A program made the translations under genes and the position numbers. Shown piece after piece: positions 12,901 through 28,500 of a DNA stretch of 64,000 nt; position 1 is the first letter of the stretch, and every line of letters starts with the position of its first letter. This stretch comes from Chamaelirium japonicum (lineage: Eukaryota; Streptophyta; Magnoliopsida; Liliales; Melanthiaceae), in NCBI GenBank assembly GCA_947650365.1, contig OX393556.1, positions 80,418,579 to 80,482,578 of the forward strand. The letters are read 5' to 3'. The notes under the pieces are model-generated. The model saw nothing but the letters and a program-made list of their open reading frames with translations. It was not told the origin of the DNA and searched no databases.

Positions 12901-15900
12901 TGGATACATTCGTGCGAATGAATTAGAATAGATCGGACGAATGAATTAGAATGGATTGTACGAATGAATTAGAATGGATCAAATGAATGAATTAGAATGG
13001 TTACATTCATGCGAATGAATTAGAATGGATCGTACGAATGGATTAGAATGGATCGTACGAATGGATTAGAATGAATACATTCGTGCGAATGAATTAGAAT
13101 GGATTGTATGAATGAATTAGAATGGATTGTACGATCCATTCGAATTCATTCGCACGATCCATTCTAATTCATTCATACGATCCATTCTAATTCATTCATA
13201 CAATCCATTCTAATTCTTTCACACGATCCATTCTAATTCATTCGTAGGATCCATTCTAATTCATTCGTACAATCTATTCTATTTCATTCGTACGATCCAT
13301 TCTTACTCATTCGTATGATCCATTCTAATTCATTCGGATGAATATATCCATTCTAATTTATTCATACGATCCATTCTAATTCATTCGCACGATCCATTCT
13401 AATCCATTCTTACTCATTCGTATGATCCATTCTAATTCAATCGTACGATCCATTCTAATTGATTCGTACGATCCATTCTAATTCCTTCGTACGATCCCTT
13501 CTAATTCATTCGTACGATCAATTCTAATTCATTCGTACGATCAATTCTAATTCCTTCGTACGATCCATTCTAATTCATTCATACGATCCATTCTACTTCA
13601 TTCGCGCAATCTATTCTAATTCATTCGTACGATCCATTCTAATTCATTCGTACGATCCATTCTAATTCATTCATACAATCCATTCTAATTTATTCGCACG
13701 AATGTATCCATTCTAATTCACTCGTACGATCCATTCTAATTCATTCGCACAATCTATTCTAATTCATTCATATGATCCATTCTAATTCATTCGCACGAAT
13801 GTATCCATTCTAATTCATTCATACGATCCATTCTACATCATTCGTACTATCCGTTCTAATTCACTCATACGATCCATTCTAATTCATTCATACGATCCAT
13901 TCTAATTCATTTGCACGAATATATCCATTCTAATTCATTCGTACAATCCATTCTAATTCCTTCGTACGATCCATTCTAATTCCTTCATACGATCCATTCT
14001 ATTTCGTTCGTATGATCCATTCTAATTCCTTCGTACGATCCATTCTAATTCCTTCGTATCCATTCTAATTCACTCATACGATCCATTCAAATTTATTCGT
14101 ACGATCCATTCTAATTCATTCGCACAATCCATTCTATTTCATTCGTACGATCCAATTAGAATGGATTCGTACGAATGAATTAGAATGGATACATTCGTGC
14201 GAATGAATTAGAATGGATCGTACCAATGAGTAAGAATGGATCGTACAAATGAAATAGAATGGATTGTGCGAATGAATTAGAATGGATCGTACGAATGAAT
14301 TAGAATGGATCATGTGAAAGAATTAGAATGGATTGTGTGAATGAATTAGAATAGATAGTATGAATGAATTAGAATGGATCATACGAATGAATTAGAATGG
14401 ATCGTACGAATGAATTAGAATGGATACATTCGTGCGAATGAATTAGAATGGATACATTCGTGCGAAAGAATTAGAATAGATCGTATGAATGAATTAGAAT
14501 GGATCCTATGAATGAATTAGAATGGATCGTGCGAATGAATTAGAATGGATCGTACGAATGAATTAGAATGGATCGTGCTAATGAATTAGAATTGATCGAA
14601 CGAATGAATTAGCATGGATCGTGCTAATGAATTAGAATGGAACGTACGAATGAACTAGAATGGATCGTGTGAAAGAATTAGAATGGATTGTATGAATGAA
14701 TTAGAATTAATTCGTACGATCCATTCGAATTCATTCGCACGATCCATTCTAATTCATTCATATGATCCATTCTAATTCATTCGTACGATCCATTCTAATT
14801 CATACGCACAAAGGTATCCATTCTAATCCATTCGTAGGATCCATTCTAATCCATTCGTACGATCCATTCTAATTCATTCGTAAGATCCATTCTAATTCAT
14901 TCGCACGATCCATTCTAATTCATTCGTACGATCCATTCTAATTCATTCGCACGAATGTATCCATTCTAATTCATTCGTACATACGATCCATTCTAATTCA
15001 TTCGCACGAATGTATTCATTACGATATATTCTAATTCATTCATACAATTCATTCTAATTCTTTCACACGATCCATTCTAATTCATTCGTACGATCCATTC
15101 TAATTTATTCGCACAATCCATTCTATTTCATTCGTACGATCCATTCTTACTTATTGGTACGATCCATTCTAATTCATTCGCACGAATGTATCCATTCTAA
15201 TTCATTCGTACGAATCCATTCCAATTCATTCGTACAATCTATTCTATTTCATTCGTACGATCCATTCTTACTCATTCGTATGATCCATTCTAATTCATTC
15301 GGACGAATGTATCCATTCTAACTTATTCGTACGATCCATTCTAATTCATTCGTACGATCCATTCTAATTCATTCGTACGATCCATTCTAATTCATTCGTC
15401 CGATCCATTCTAATTCATTCGCACGAATGTATCCATTCTAATTCATTCGTACGATCCATTCTAATTCATTCGTACGATCCATTCTAATCCATTCATAAGA
15501 TCCATTCTAATTCATTCGTACGATCCATTCTAATTCATTCGTATGATCCATTCTAATTCATTCGCACGAATGTATCCATTCTAGTTCATTCGTACGATCC
15601 ATTCTAATTCATTCGTACGATCCATTCTAACTCATTCGCACGATCCATTCTAATTCATTCGTACGATCCATTCTAATTCATTCGCACAAATGTATCCATT
15701 CTAATTCATTCGTACGATCCATTCTAATTCATTCGCACGATCCATTCTAATTCATTCGTACGATCCATTCTAATTCTTTCACACGATCCATTCTAATTCA
15801 TTCGTACGATCCATTCTAATTCATTCGCACGATCCATTCTAATTCATTCGTACGATCCATTCTAATTCATTCATACGATCCATTCTAATTCATTCGTACG

Positions 15901-18018
15901 ATCCATTCTAATTCATTCGCACAAATGTATCCATTCTAATTCATTTGTACGATCCATTCTAATTCATTCGTACGATCCATTCTAATTCATTCGTACGATC
16001 CATTCTAATTAATTCGTATGATCCATTCTAATTCATTCGTACGATCCATTCTAATTCATTCATACAATCCATTCTAATTCATTCGCACGAATGTATCCAT
16101 TCTAATTAATTCGTACGATCCATTCTAATTCATTCGTATGATCTATTCTTATTCATTCGCACGATCCAGTCTAATTGATTCGCACGATCCATTCTAATTC
16201 ATTCGCACGAATGTATCCATTCTAATTCATTCGTACGATCCATTCTAATTCACTAATATGATCCATTCTAATTCATTCGTACGATCCATTCTAATTCATA
16301 TGCACAAAGGTATCCATTCTAATTCATTCGCACGAAAGAATTAGAATGGATTGTATGAAAGAATTAGAATGGATCGTGCGAATGAATTAGAATGGATCGT
16401 ACGAAGGAATTAGAATGGATCGTACGAAGGAATTAGAATAGATCGTACGAATGAGTAAGAATGGATCGTATGAATGAATTAGAATGGATCATACGAATGA
16501 ATTAGAATGGATCGTACGAATGAATTAGAATGGATCGTACGAATGAATTAGAATGGATACATTCGTGCGAATGAATTAGAATGGATCGTATGAATGAATT
16601 AGAATGGATCGTACGAATGAATTAGAATGGATACATTTGTGCGAATGAATTAGAATGGATCGTACGAATGAATTAGAATGGATCGTATGAATGAATTAGA
16701 ATGGATCGTACGAATGAATTAGAATGGATCGTGCGAATGAATTAGAATGGATCGTACGAATGAATTAGAATGGATCGTACGAATGAACTAGAATGGATAC
16801 ATTCGTGCGAATGAATTAGAATGGATCGTACGAATGAATTAGAATGGATCGTACGAATGAATTAGAATGGATCTTACGAATGAATTAGAATGGATCGTAC
16901 GAATGAATTAGAATGGATCGTACGAATGAATTAGAATGGATACATTCGTGCGAATGAATTAGAATGGATCGGACGAATGAATTAGAATGGATCGTACGAA
17001 TGAATTAGAATGGATCGTACGAATGAATTAGAATGGATACATTCGTGCGAATGAATTAGAATGGATCGGACGAATGAATTAGAATGGATCGTACGAATGA
17101 ATTAGAATGGATCGTACGAATGAATTAGAATGGATCGTACGAATAAATTAGAAGGGATACATTCGTTCGAATGAATTAGATTGGATCATACGAATGAGTA
17201 AGAATGGATCGTACGAATAAAATAGAATAGATTGTACGAATGAATTAGAATGGATCCTACGAATGAATTAGAATGGATCGTGTGAAAGAATTAGAATGGA
17301 TTGTAGGAATGAATTAAAATGGATCGTGCGAATGAATTAGAATGGATCGTACGAATGAATTAGAATGGATACATTTGTGCGAATGAATTAGAATGGATCG
17401 TACGAATGAATTAGAATGGATCGTATGAATGAATTGGAACGGATCGTACTAATGAATTAGAATGGATCGTGCGAATGAATTATAATGGATCGTACGAATG
17501 AATTAGAATGGTTACATTCGTGCGAATGAATTAGAATAGATCGTATGAATGAATTAGAATGGATCGTACGAATAAATTAGAATGGATCGTGGGAATGAAT
17601 TAGAATAGATCGTAGGAATGAATTAGAATTGATCGTGTGAAAGAATTAGAATGGATCGTACGAATGAATTAGAATGGATCTTGCGAATGAATTAGAATGG
17701 ATCGTACGAATGAATTAGAATGGATACATTTGTGCGAATGAATTAGAATGGATCGTACGAATGAATTAGAATGGATCGTGCTAATGAATTAGAATTGATC
17801 GAATGAATGAATTAGCATGGATCGTTCTAATGAATTAGAATGGATCGTACGAATGAATTAGAATGGATCATGTGAATGAATTAGAATGGATCGTACGAAT
17901 GAATTAGAATGGATAAATTTGTGCGAATGAATTAGAAGGGATCGTACGAATTAATTAGAATGGATAGTATGAATGAATTAGAATGGATCGTGCGAATGAA
18001 TTCGAATGGATCGTACAA
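9968..18018. repeat. 23/28-bp satellite array, segment 2 (second copy of the ~10-kb higher-order unit)
   Basis: Same satellite, no gene. Approximate orientation map: F 9968-10325, R 10326-13130 (F island 11928-11953), F 13131-14155, R 14156-14712, F 14713-16334, R 16335-18018. Order and lengths of blocks repeat segment 1 closely. Landmarks recur at offset 9967-9968 on the left; the offset then shifts by up to about 330 bp through internal gains and losses of monomers. The last matching landmark noticed is the motif GATTGTAGGAATGAATTAAA at 7201 and 17299. Confidence 0.96.
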
Positions 18019-21000
18019 ATTCATTCTAATTCATTCATACAATCCATTCTAATTCTTTCACACGATCCATTCTAATTCATTCGTACGTTCCATTCTAATT
18101 CATTAGCACGATCCATGCTAATTCATTCGTTCGATCAATTCTAATTCATTAGCACGATCCATTCTAATTCATTCGTACGATCCATTCTAATTCATTCGCA
18201 CGATCCATTCTAATTCATTCATAGGATCTATTCTAATTCATTCATACGATCTATTCTAATTCTTTCGCACGAATGTATCCATTCCAATTCATTCGCACGA
18301 ATGTATCCATTCTAATTCATTCGTATGATCCATTCTAATTCATTCGTACGATCCATTCTAATTCATTCGTACGATCCATTCTAATTCATTCATACGATCT
18401 ATTCTAATTCATTCATACAATCCATTCTAATTCTTTCACACGATCCATTCTAATTCATTCGTACGATCCATTCTAATTCCTTCGTACGATCCATTCTAAT
18501 TCATTCGTACGATCTATTCTAATTCATTCGTACGATCCATTCTAATTCATTCGTACGATCCATTCTAATTCATTCGTACGATCCATTCTATTTCATTCGT
18601 ATGATCCATTCTAATTCCTTCGTACGATCCATTCTAATTCCTTCGTATCCATTCTAATTCACTCATACGATCCATTCTAATTCATTCGTACGATCCATTC
18701 TAATTCATTCATACAATCCATTCTAATTCATTCGCACGAATGTATCCATTCTAATTCATTCGTACGATCAGTTCTAATTCATTCACAAAATCTATTCTAA
18801 TTCATTCATACGATCCATTCTAATTCATTCACACGAATGTATCCATTCTAATTCATTCATACGATCCATTCTAATTCATTCGTACGATCCATTCTAATTC
18901 ACTCATACGATCCATTCTAATATATTCATACGAACCATTCTAATTCATTTGCACGAATATATCCATTCTAATTCATTCGTACGATCCATTCTAATTTCTT
19001 CGTACGAGACATTCTAATTCATTCGTATGATCTATTCTAATTCATTCATACGATCCATTCTAATCCATTCGTACGATCCATTCTAATTCCTTCGTACGAT
19101 CCATTCTAATTCATTCGTACGATCCATTCTAATTCATTCACACGATCCATTCTAATTCATTCGTACGATCCATTCTAATTCATTCGTGCAATCCATTCTA
19201 TTTCATTCGTACGATCCATTCTAATTCATTCGTACAATCTATTCTAATTCATTCGTACGGGAATTAGAATGGATCGTACGAATGAATTAGAATGGATCGT
19301 AGGAATGAATTAGAATAGATCGTACGAATGAATTAGAATGGATCGTACAAAGGAATTAGAATGGATCGTACGAATGAATTAGAATGGATATATTCTTGCA
19401 AATGAATTAGAATGGATCGTATGTATGTATTAGAATGGATCGTATGAGTGAATTATAATGGATCGTACGAATGAATTAGAATGGATTGTATGAATAAATT
19501 AGAATGGATCGTACGAATGAATTAGAATGGATCATACGAATTAATTAGATTGGATCATACGAATTAATTAGAATGGATCGTACGAATGAATTAGAATGGA
19601 TCATACGAATGAATTAGAATGGATACATTCGTGCGAATGAATTAGAATGGATTGTGCGAATGAATAAGAACAAATCGTGCGAATGAATTAGAATGGATCG
19701 TGCGAATGAATTAGAATGGATCGTATGAATGAATTAGAATGGATCATGCGAATGAATTAGAATGGATCGTACGAATGAATTAGAATGGATACATTTGTGC
19801 GAATGAATTATAATGGATCGTACGAATGAATTAGAATGGATCGTATGAATGAATTAGAACGAATCGTACGAATGAATTAGAATGGATCGTGCGAATGAAT
19901 TAGAATGGATCGTACGAATGAATTAGAATGGATCGTGTGAAAGAATTAGAATGGATCGTACGAATGAATTAGAATGGATAGTGCGAATGAACTAGAATGG
20001 ATCGTACGAATGAATTAGAATGGATACATTTGTGCGAATGAATTAGAATGGATCGTACGAATGAATTAGAATGGATCGTATGAATGAATTAGAATGGATC
20101 GTACGAATGAATTAGAATGGATCGTGCGAATGAATTAGAATGGATCGTACGAATGAATTAGAATGGATCGTACGAATGAACTAGAATGGATACATTCGTG
20201 CGAATGAATTAGAATGGATCATACGAATGAATTAGAATGGATCGTACGAATGAAATAGAATGGATTGCACGAATGAATTAGAATGGTTACATTCATTCTA
20301 ATTCATTCGTACGATCCATTCTAATTCATTCGCACGATCCATTCTAATTCATTCGCACGATCCATTCTAATTCATTCGTAGGAATGAATTAGAATGGATC
20401 GTACGAATGAATTAGAATAGATTGTGCGAATGAATTAGAATGGATCGTACGAATGAATTAGAATGGATCGTACGAATGAATTAGAATGGATCATACGAAT
20501 GAGTAAGAATGGATCGTACGAATGAATTAGAATGGATCGTACGAATGAATTAGAATGGATCGTACGAATAAATTAGAATGGATACATTCGTCCGAATGAA
20601 TTAGAATGGATCATACGAATGAGTAAGAATGGATCGTACGAATGAAATAGAATAGATTGTACGAATGAATTAGAATGGATCCTACGAATGAATTAGAATG
20701 GATCGTGTGAAAGAATTAGAATGGATTGTATGAATGAATTAGAATGGATCGTATGAATGAATTAGAATGGATCGTGCGAATGAATTCGAATGGATCGTAC
20801 GAATTTATTCTAATTTATTCATACAATCCATTCTAATTCTTTCACACGATCCATTCTAATTCATTCGTACGTTCCATTCTAATTCATTAGCACGATCCAT
20901 GCTAATTCATTCGTTCGATCAATTCTAATTCATTAGCATGATCCATTCTAATTTATTCGTACGATCCATTCTAATTCATTCGCACGATCCAGTCTAATTC

Positions 21001-21345
21001 ATTTATAGGATCCATTCTAATTCATTCATACGATCTATTCTAATTCTTTCGCACGAATGTATCCATTCTAATTCATTCGCTCGAATGTATCCATTCTAAT
21101 TCATTCGTACGATCCATTCTAATTCATTTGTACGATCCATTCGAATTCATTCGCACGATCCATTCTAATTCATTCATATGATCCATTCTAATTCATTCAT
21201 ACAATCCATTCTAAATCTTTCACACGATCCACTCTAATTCATTCGTACGATACATTCTAATTCATTCGTACAATCCATTTATTTCATTTGTACGATCCAT
21301 TCTTACTCATTCGTATGATCCATTCTAATTCATTCGTATGATCCA

Positions 21346-21513
21346 TTCTAATTCATTCGTACGATCCATTCTAATTCATTCGTACGATCCATTCTAATTC
21401 ATTCGTACGATCCATTCTAATTCATTCGCACGAATGAATTAGAATGGATCGTGCGAATGAATTAGAATGGATCGTGCGAATGAATTAGAATGGATCGTAC
21501 GAATGAATTAGAA
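21346..21513. repeat. Near-perfect inverted repeat (long hairpin) at an F-to-R flip
   Basis: The F arm (21346-21428) and R arm (21431-21513) are separated by only CA at 21429-21430. The innermost 20 bp of each arm pair perfectly, from GATC to the ATTCG/CGAAT apex. Further out only a few mismatches are seen over about 83 bp. It could extrude as a cruciform or give a hairpin transcript; that is inference. Confidence 0.75.
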
Positions 21514-22100
21514 TGAATGTAACCATTCTAATTCATTCATACGATCGTGCGATCCATTCTAATTCATTTGCACGATCCATTCTAATTCATTCGTACGATC
21601 CATTCTAATTCATTCGTACGATCCATTCTAATTCATTCATACGATCCATTCTAATTCATTTGTACGATCCATTCTAATTCAAGATCGTACGAATGAATTA
21701 GAATGGATCCATTCGTGCGAATGAATTAGAATTGATCGTACGAATGAATTAGAATGGATCGTGCGAATGAATTAGAATGGATCGTACGAATGAATTAGAA
21801 TGAATGTAACCATTCTAATTCATTCGTACGATCGTGCGATCCATTCTAATTCATTCGCACGATCCATTCTAATTCATTCGTACGATCCATTCTAATTCAT
21901 TCGTACGATCCATTCTAATTCATTCATACGATCCATTCTAATTCATTTGTACGATCCATTCTAATTCAAGATCGTACGAATGAATTAGAATGGATACATT
22001 CGTGCGAATGAATTAGAATTGATCGTACGAATGAATTAGAATGGATTGTGCGAATGAATTAGAATGGATCGTACGAATGAATTAGAATGAATGTAACCAT
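21430..22100. repeat. 287-bp higher-order tandem repeat with internally inverted arms
   Basis: Two independent landmarks recur at exactly 287 bp: GAATGAATGTAACC at 21511, 21798 and 22085, and AAGATCGTACG at 21681 and 21968. Each unit holds an R arm of about 125 bp followed by an F arm of about 160 bp, so the tandem unit itself contains an inverted pair. About 2.3 units are present. Neighbouring units look nearly identical by eye, suggesting recent amplification. Confidence 0.85.
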
Positions 22101-25100
22101 TCTAATTCATTCATACGATCGTGCGATCCATTCTAATTCATTCATACGATCCATTCTAATTTATTCGTACGATCCATTCTAATTCATTCGTACGATCCAT
22201 TCTAATTCATTCGTCCGATCCATTCTAATTCATTCGCACGAATGTATCCATTCTAGTTCATTCGTACGATCCTTTCTATTTCATTCGTACGATCCATTCT
22301 TACTCATTCGTATGATCCATTCTAATTCATTCGGACAAATGTATCCATTCTAATTTATTCGTACGATCCATTCTAATTCATTCGTACGATCCATTCTAAT
22401 TCATTCGTACGATCCATTCTAATTCATTCGTCCGATCCATTCTAATTCATTCGTATGATCCATTCTAATTTATTCGTTCAAATATATCCATTCTAATTCA
22501 TTCGTACGATCCATTCTAATTCATTCGCACGATCCATTCTAATTCATTCACACGAATGTATCCATTCTAATTCATTTGCACGATCCATTCTAATTCATTC
22601 CTATGATCTATTCCAATTCATTCGTACGATCCATTCTGATTCATTCGTACGATCCATTCTACGATCCATTCAAATTCATTCGTATATTCCATTCTAATTC
22701 ATTAGCACGATCCATGCTAATGAATTAGAATGGATCGTACGATCCATTCTAATTCATTCATACGATCCATTCTTACACATTCGTATGATCCATTCTAATT
22801 CAATCATACGATCCATTCTAATTCATTCGTACGATCCATTCTAATTCCTTCGTACGATCCATTCTAATTCATTCGTACGGTCCATTCTAATTCATTCGTA
22901 CGATCCATTCTAATTCCTTTGTACGATCCATTCTAATTCATTCGTATGATCCATTCTAATTCATTCGCGCAATCTATGCTAATTCATTCGTACGATCCAT
23001 TATAATTCATTCGTACGATCCATTCTAATTCATTCATACAATCCATTCTAATTTATTCGCACGAATGTATCCATTCTAATTCATTCGTACGATCCATTCT
23101 AATTCATTCGCACAATCTATTCTAATTCATTCATACGATCCATTCTAATTCATTCGCACGAATGTATCCATTCTAATTCATTCATACGATCCATTCTACT
23201 TCATTCGTACTATCCGTTCTAATTCACTCATACGATCCATTCTAATTCATTCATACGATCCATTCTAATTTATTTGCACGAATATATCCATTCTAATTCC
23301 TTCGTACGATCCATTCTAATTCATTCGTACGATCCATTCTAATTCCTTCGTATCCATTCTAATTCACTCATACGATCCATTCTAATTCATTCGTACGATC
23401 CATTCTAATTCATTCATACAATCCATTCTAATTCATTCACACGAATGTATCCATTCTAATTCATTCGTACGATCAGTTCTAATTCATTCACAAAATCAAT
23501 TCTAATTCATTCATACGATCCATTCTAATTCATTCACACGAATGTATCTATTCTAATTCATTCATACGATCCATTCTAATTCATTCGTACGATCCATTCT
23601 AATTCACTCATACGATCCATTCTAATACATTCATACGATCCATTCTAATTCATTTGCACGAATATATCCATTCTAATTCATTCGTACGATCCATTCTAAT
23701 TCCTTCGTACGATCCATTCTAATTCATTCGTACGATCTATTCTAATTCATTCGTACGATCTATTCTAATTCATTCGTACGATCCATTCTAATTCTTTCGT
23801 ACGATCCATACTAATTCATTCGTACGATCCATTCTAATTCATTCATACAATCCATTCTAATTCTTTCACACGATCCATTCTAATTCATTCGTACGATCCA
23901 TTCTAATTCATTCGTGCAATCCATTCTATTTCATTCGTACGATCCATTCTTACTCATTCCTACGATCCATTCTAATTCATTCACACGAATATATCCATTC
24001 GTACGAATGAATTAGAATAGATTGTACGAATGAATTAGAATGGATCGTACGAATGAATTAGAATGGATCGTACGAAGGAATTAGAATGGATCGTACGAAT
24101 GAATTAGAATGGATCGTACGAATGAATTAGAATAGATCGGACGAAGGAATTAGAATGGATCGTACGAATGAATTAGAATGGATATATTCGTGCAAATGAA
24201 TTAGAATGGATCGTATGAATGTATTAGAATGGATCGTATGAGTGAATTAGAATGGATCGTACAAATGAATTAGAATGGATCGTACGAATGAATTAGAATG
24301 GATCATACGAATTAATTAGAATAGATCATACGAATGAATTAGAATGCATCGTACGAATGAATTAGAATGGATCGTACGAATGAATTAGAATGGATACATT
24401 CGTGCGAATGAATTAGAATGGATTGTGCGAATGAATAAGAACAGATCGTGCGAATGAATTAGAATGGATCGTACGAATGTATTAGAATGGATCGTGCGAA
24501 TAAATTAGAATGGACCATACGAATGAATTAGAATGGATACATTTGTGCGAATGAATTAGAATGGATCGTACGAATAAATTAGAATGGATCGTATGAATGA
24601 ATTAGAATGGATCGTACGAATGAATTAGAATGGATCGTGCGAATGAATTAGAATGGATCGTACGAATGAATTAGAATGGATCGTGTGAAAGAATTAGAAT
24701 GGATCGTACGAATGAATTAGAATGGATCGTGCGAATGAATTAGAATGGATCGTACGAATGAATTAGAATGGATACATTTGTGCGAATGAATTAGAATGGA
24801 TCGTACGAATGAATTAGAATGGATCGTATGAATGAATTAGAATGGATCGTACGAATGAATTATAATGGATCGTGCGAATGAATTAGAATGGATCGTACGA
24901 ATGAATTAGAATGGATCGTACGAATGAACTAGAATGGATATATTCGTGCGAATGAATTAGAATGGATCATATGAATGAATTAGAATGGATCGTACGAATG
25001 AATTAGAATGGATCTTATGAATGAATTAGAATAGATCGTACGAATGAATTAGAATGGATCGTACGAATGAATTAGAATCGATACATTCGTGCGAATGAAT

Positions 25101-25377
25101 TAGAATGGATCGGACGAATGAATTAGAATGGATCGTACGAATGAATTAGAATGGATCGAACGAATAAATTAGAATGGATACATTCGTCCGAATGAATTAG
25201 AATGGATCATACGAATGAGTAAGAATGGATCGTACGAATGAAATAGAATAGATTGTACGAATGAATTAGAATGGATCCTACAAATGAATCAGAATGGATC
25301 ATGTGAAAGAATTAGAATGGATTGTATGAATGAATTACAATGGATCGTATGAATGAATTAGAATGGATCGTGCGAAT

Positions 25378-25530
25378 GAATTCGAATGGATCGTACGAAT
25401 TCATTCTAATTCATTCATACAATCCATTCTAATTCTTTCACACGATCCATTCTAATTCATTCGTACGTTCCATTCTAATTCATTAGCACGATCCATGCTA
25501 ATTCATTCGTTCGATCAATTCTAATTCATT
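25378..25530. repeat. Recurrent R-to-F junction cassette 'Z' (representative copy)
   Basis: The flip runs through GAATTCGAATGG and CGTACGAATTC. It is followed by diagnostic F variants in fixed order: ATTCTTTCACACG, CGTACGTTCC, ATTAGCACGATCCATGC, CGTTCGATCAATTC. Related copies sit at about 9365-9510, 17998-18145, 20781-20925 and 31477-31620. A partial copy lies near 30540. Confidence 0.8.
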
Positions 25531-28500
25531 AGCACGATCCATTCTAATTCATTCGTACGATCCATTCTAATTCATTCGCACGATCCATTATAATTCATTC
25601 ATAGGATCCATTCTAATTCATTCATACGATCTATTCTAATTCTTTCGCACGAATGTATCCATTCTAATTCATTCGCACGAATGTATCCATTCTATTTCAT
25701 TCGTACGATCCATTCTAATTCATTCGTACGATCTATTCTAATTCATTCGTACGATCCATTCTAATTCATTCATACGATCTATTCTAATTCATTCATACTA
25801 TCCATTCTAATTCTTTCACACGATCCATTCTAATTCATTCGTATGATCCATTCTAATTCATTCGCACAATCCATTCTATTTCATTCGTACGATCCATTCT
25901 TACTCATTCGTATGATCCATTCTAATTCATTCGCACGAATGTATCCATAATGGATGATACGAATGAGTAAGAATGGATCGTATGAATGAAATAGAATGGA
26001 TTGTGCGAATGAATTAGAATGGACCGTACGAATGAATTAGACGTACGAATGAATTAGAATGGATACATTCGTGCGAATAAATTAGAATGGATCATACGAA
26101 TGAGTAAGAATGGATCGTCATTCTAATTCATTCGTATGATCCATTCTAATTCATTTGTATCCATTCTATTTCATTCGCACGATCCATTCTAATTCATTCG
26201 TGCAATCTATTCTAATTCATTCGTATGATCCATTCTAATTCATTCGTACGATCCATTCTAATTCATTCATACAATCCATTCTAATTTATTCGCACGAATG
26301 TATCCATTCTAATTCATTCATACGATCCATTCTAATTCATTCGCACAATCTATTCTAATTCATTCATACGATCCATTCTAATTCATTCGCACGAATGTAT
26401 CCATTCTAATTCATTCATATGATTCATTCTACTTCATTCGTAAATGGATCGTACGAATGAATTAGAATGGATCGTACGAACGAATTAGAATGCATCGTAC
26501 GAAAGAATTAGAATGGATATATTCGTGCGAATGAATTAGAATGGATCGTATGAATGAATTAGACTGGATCGTACGAATGAATTTGAATGGATACATTTGT
26601 GCGAATGAATCTAAATAGATTGTATGAATGAATTACAATTGATCGTACGAATGAATTAGAATGGATCGTACGAATGAATTAGAATAGCTCATACGAATGA
26701 ATTAGAATGAATCGTATGAATGAATTAGAACGGTTACATTCGTGCGAATGAATTAGAATAGATCGTACGAATGATTTAGAATGGATCGTACGAATAAATT
26801 AGAATGGATCGTGGGAATGAATTAGAATGGATCGTGCTAATGAATTAGAATTGATCGAACAAATGAATTAGCATGGATCGTGCTAATGAATTAGAATGGA
26901 ACGTACGAATTAATTAAAATGGATCGTGTGAAAGAATTAGAATGGATTGTATGAATGAATTAGAATAAATTCATACGATCCATTCGAATTCATTCGCACG
27001 ATCCATTCTAATTCATTCATACGATCCATTCTAACTCATTCATACAATCCATTCTAATTCTTTCACACGATCCATTCTAATTCATTCGTAGGATCCATTC
27101 TAATTCATTCGTACAATCTATTCTATTTCATTCATACGATCCATTCTTACTCATTCATATGATCCATTCTAATTCATTCGGACGAATGTATCCATTCTAA
27201 TTTATTCGTACGATCCATTCTAATTCATTCGTACGATCCATTCTAATTCATTCGTACGATCCATTCTTACTCATTCGTATGATCCATTCTATGAATGAAT
27301 TAGAATGGATACATTCGTGCGAATGAATTAGAATGGATCATACGAATGAGTAAGAATGGATCGTACGAATGAAATAGAATGGATTGTACGAATGAATTAG
27401 AATGGATCGTACAAATGAATTAGAATGGATCGTACGAATGAATTAGAATGGATCATACGAATGTGTAAGAATGGATCGTACAAATGAAATAGAATGGATT
27501 GTATGAATGAATTAGAATGGATCGTACGAATGAATTAGAATGGATCGTGTGAAAGAATTAGAATGCATTATATGAATGAATTAGAATGGATCGTATGAAT
27601 GAATTAGAATAGATCATGCGAATGAATTCGAATGGATCGCATGATCCATTCGAAAAGAATGGATTGTATGAATGAATTAGAATGGATCGGGCGAATGAAT
27701 TAGAATGGATTGTAGGAATGAATTAGAATGGATCGTATGAATGAATTAGAATGGATCGTATGAATGAATTAGAATGGATCGTGCGAATGAATTAGAATGG
27801 ATCGTACGAATGAATTATAATGGATCGTACGAATGAATTAGAATGGATCATATGAATGAATTAGAATGGATCATACGAATGAGTAAGAATGGATCGTACG
27901 AATGAAATAGAATGGATTGTACGAATGAATTAGAATGGATACATTCATGCGAATGAATTAGAATGGATCGGACGATTGAATTAGAATGGATCGTACGATT
28001 CATTCTAATTCATTCGTACGATCCATTCTAATACATTCATACGATACATGCTAATTCATTCGCACGATCCATTCTAATTCATTCGTACGATCCATTCTTA
28101 TTCATTCATACGATCCATTCTAATTCATTCGCACAATCCATTCTAATTCATTCGTACAATCCATTCTAATTCATTCGTATGATCCATTCTAACTCATTCG
28201 GTGGATCCATTCTAATTCATTCGTACGATCCATTCTAATTCATTCCCACGATCCATTCTAATTTATTCGTATGATCCATTCTAATTCATTAGTACGATCT
28301 ATTCTAATACATTCGCACGAATGTAACCATTCTAATTCATTCATACGATTCATTCTAATTCATTCGTGTGAGCTATTCTAATTCATTCGTACGATCCATT
28401 CTAATTCATTCACACGAATGTATCCATTCTAATTCATTCATACGATCCATTCTAATTCATTCGTACGATCCATTCTTATTCACTCATACGATCCATTCTA

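Larger units (their letters stand above)
18019..25397. repeat. 23/28-bp satellite array, segment 3 (short alternating blocks)
   Basis: Same satellite, no gene, but the most fragmented orientation pattern in the window: F 18019-19259, R 19260-20292, F 20293-20381, R 20382-20803, F 20804-21429, R 21430-21518, F 21519-21680, R 21681-21805, F 21806-21967, R 21968-22092, F 22093-24001 (short R island 22716-22738), R 24002-25397. The part 21430-22100 is a separate 287-bp tandem repeat. The F block 22650-24000 is a direct relative of 40185-41440, offset about 17.5 kb. Confidence 0.96.
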
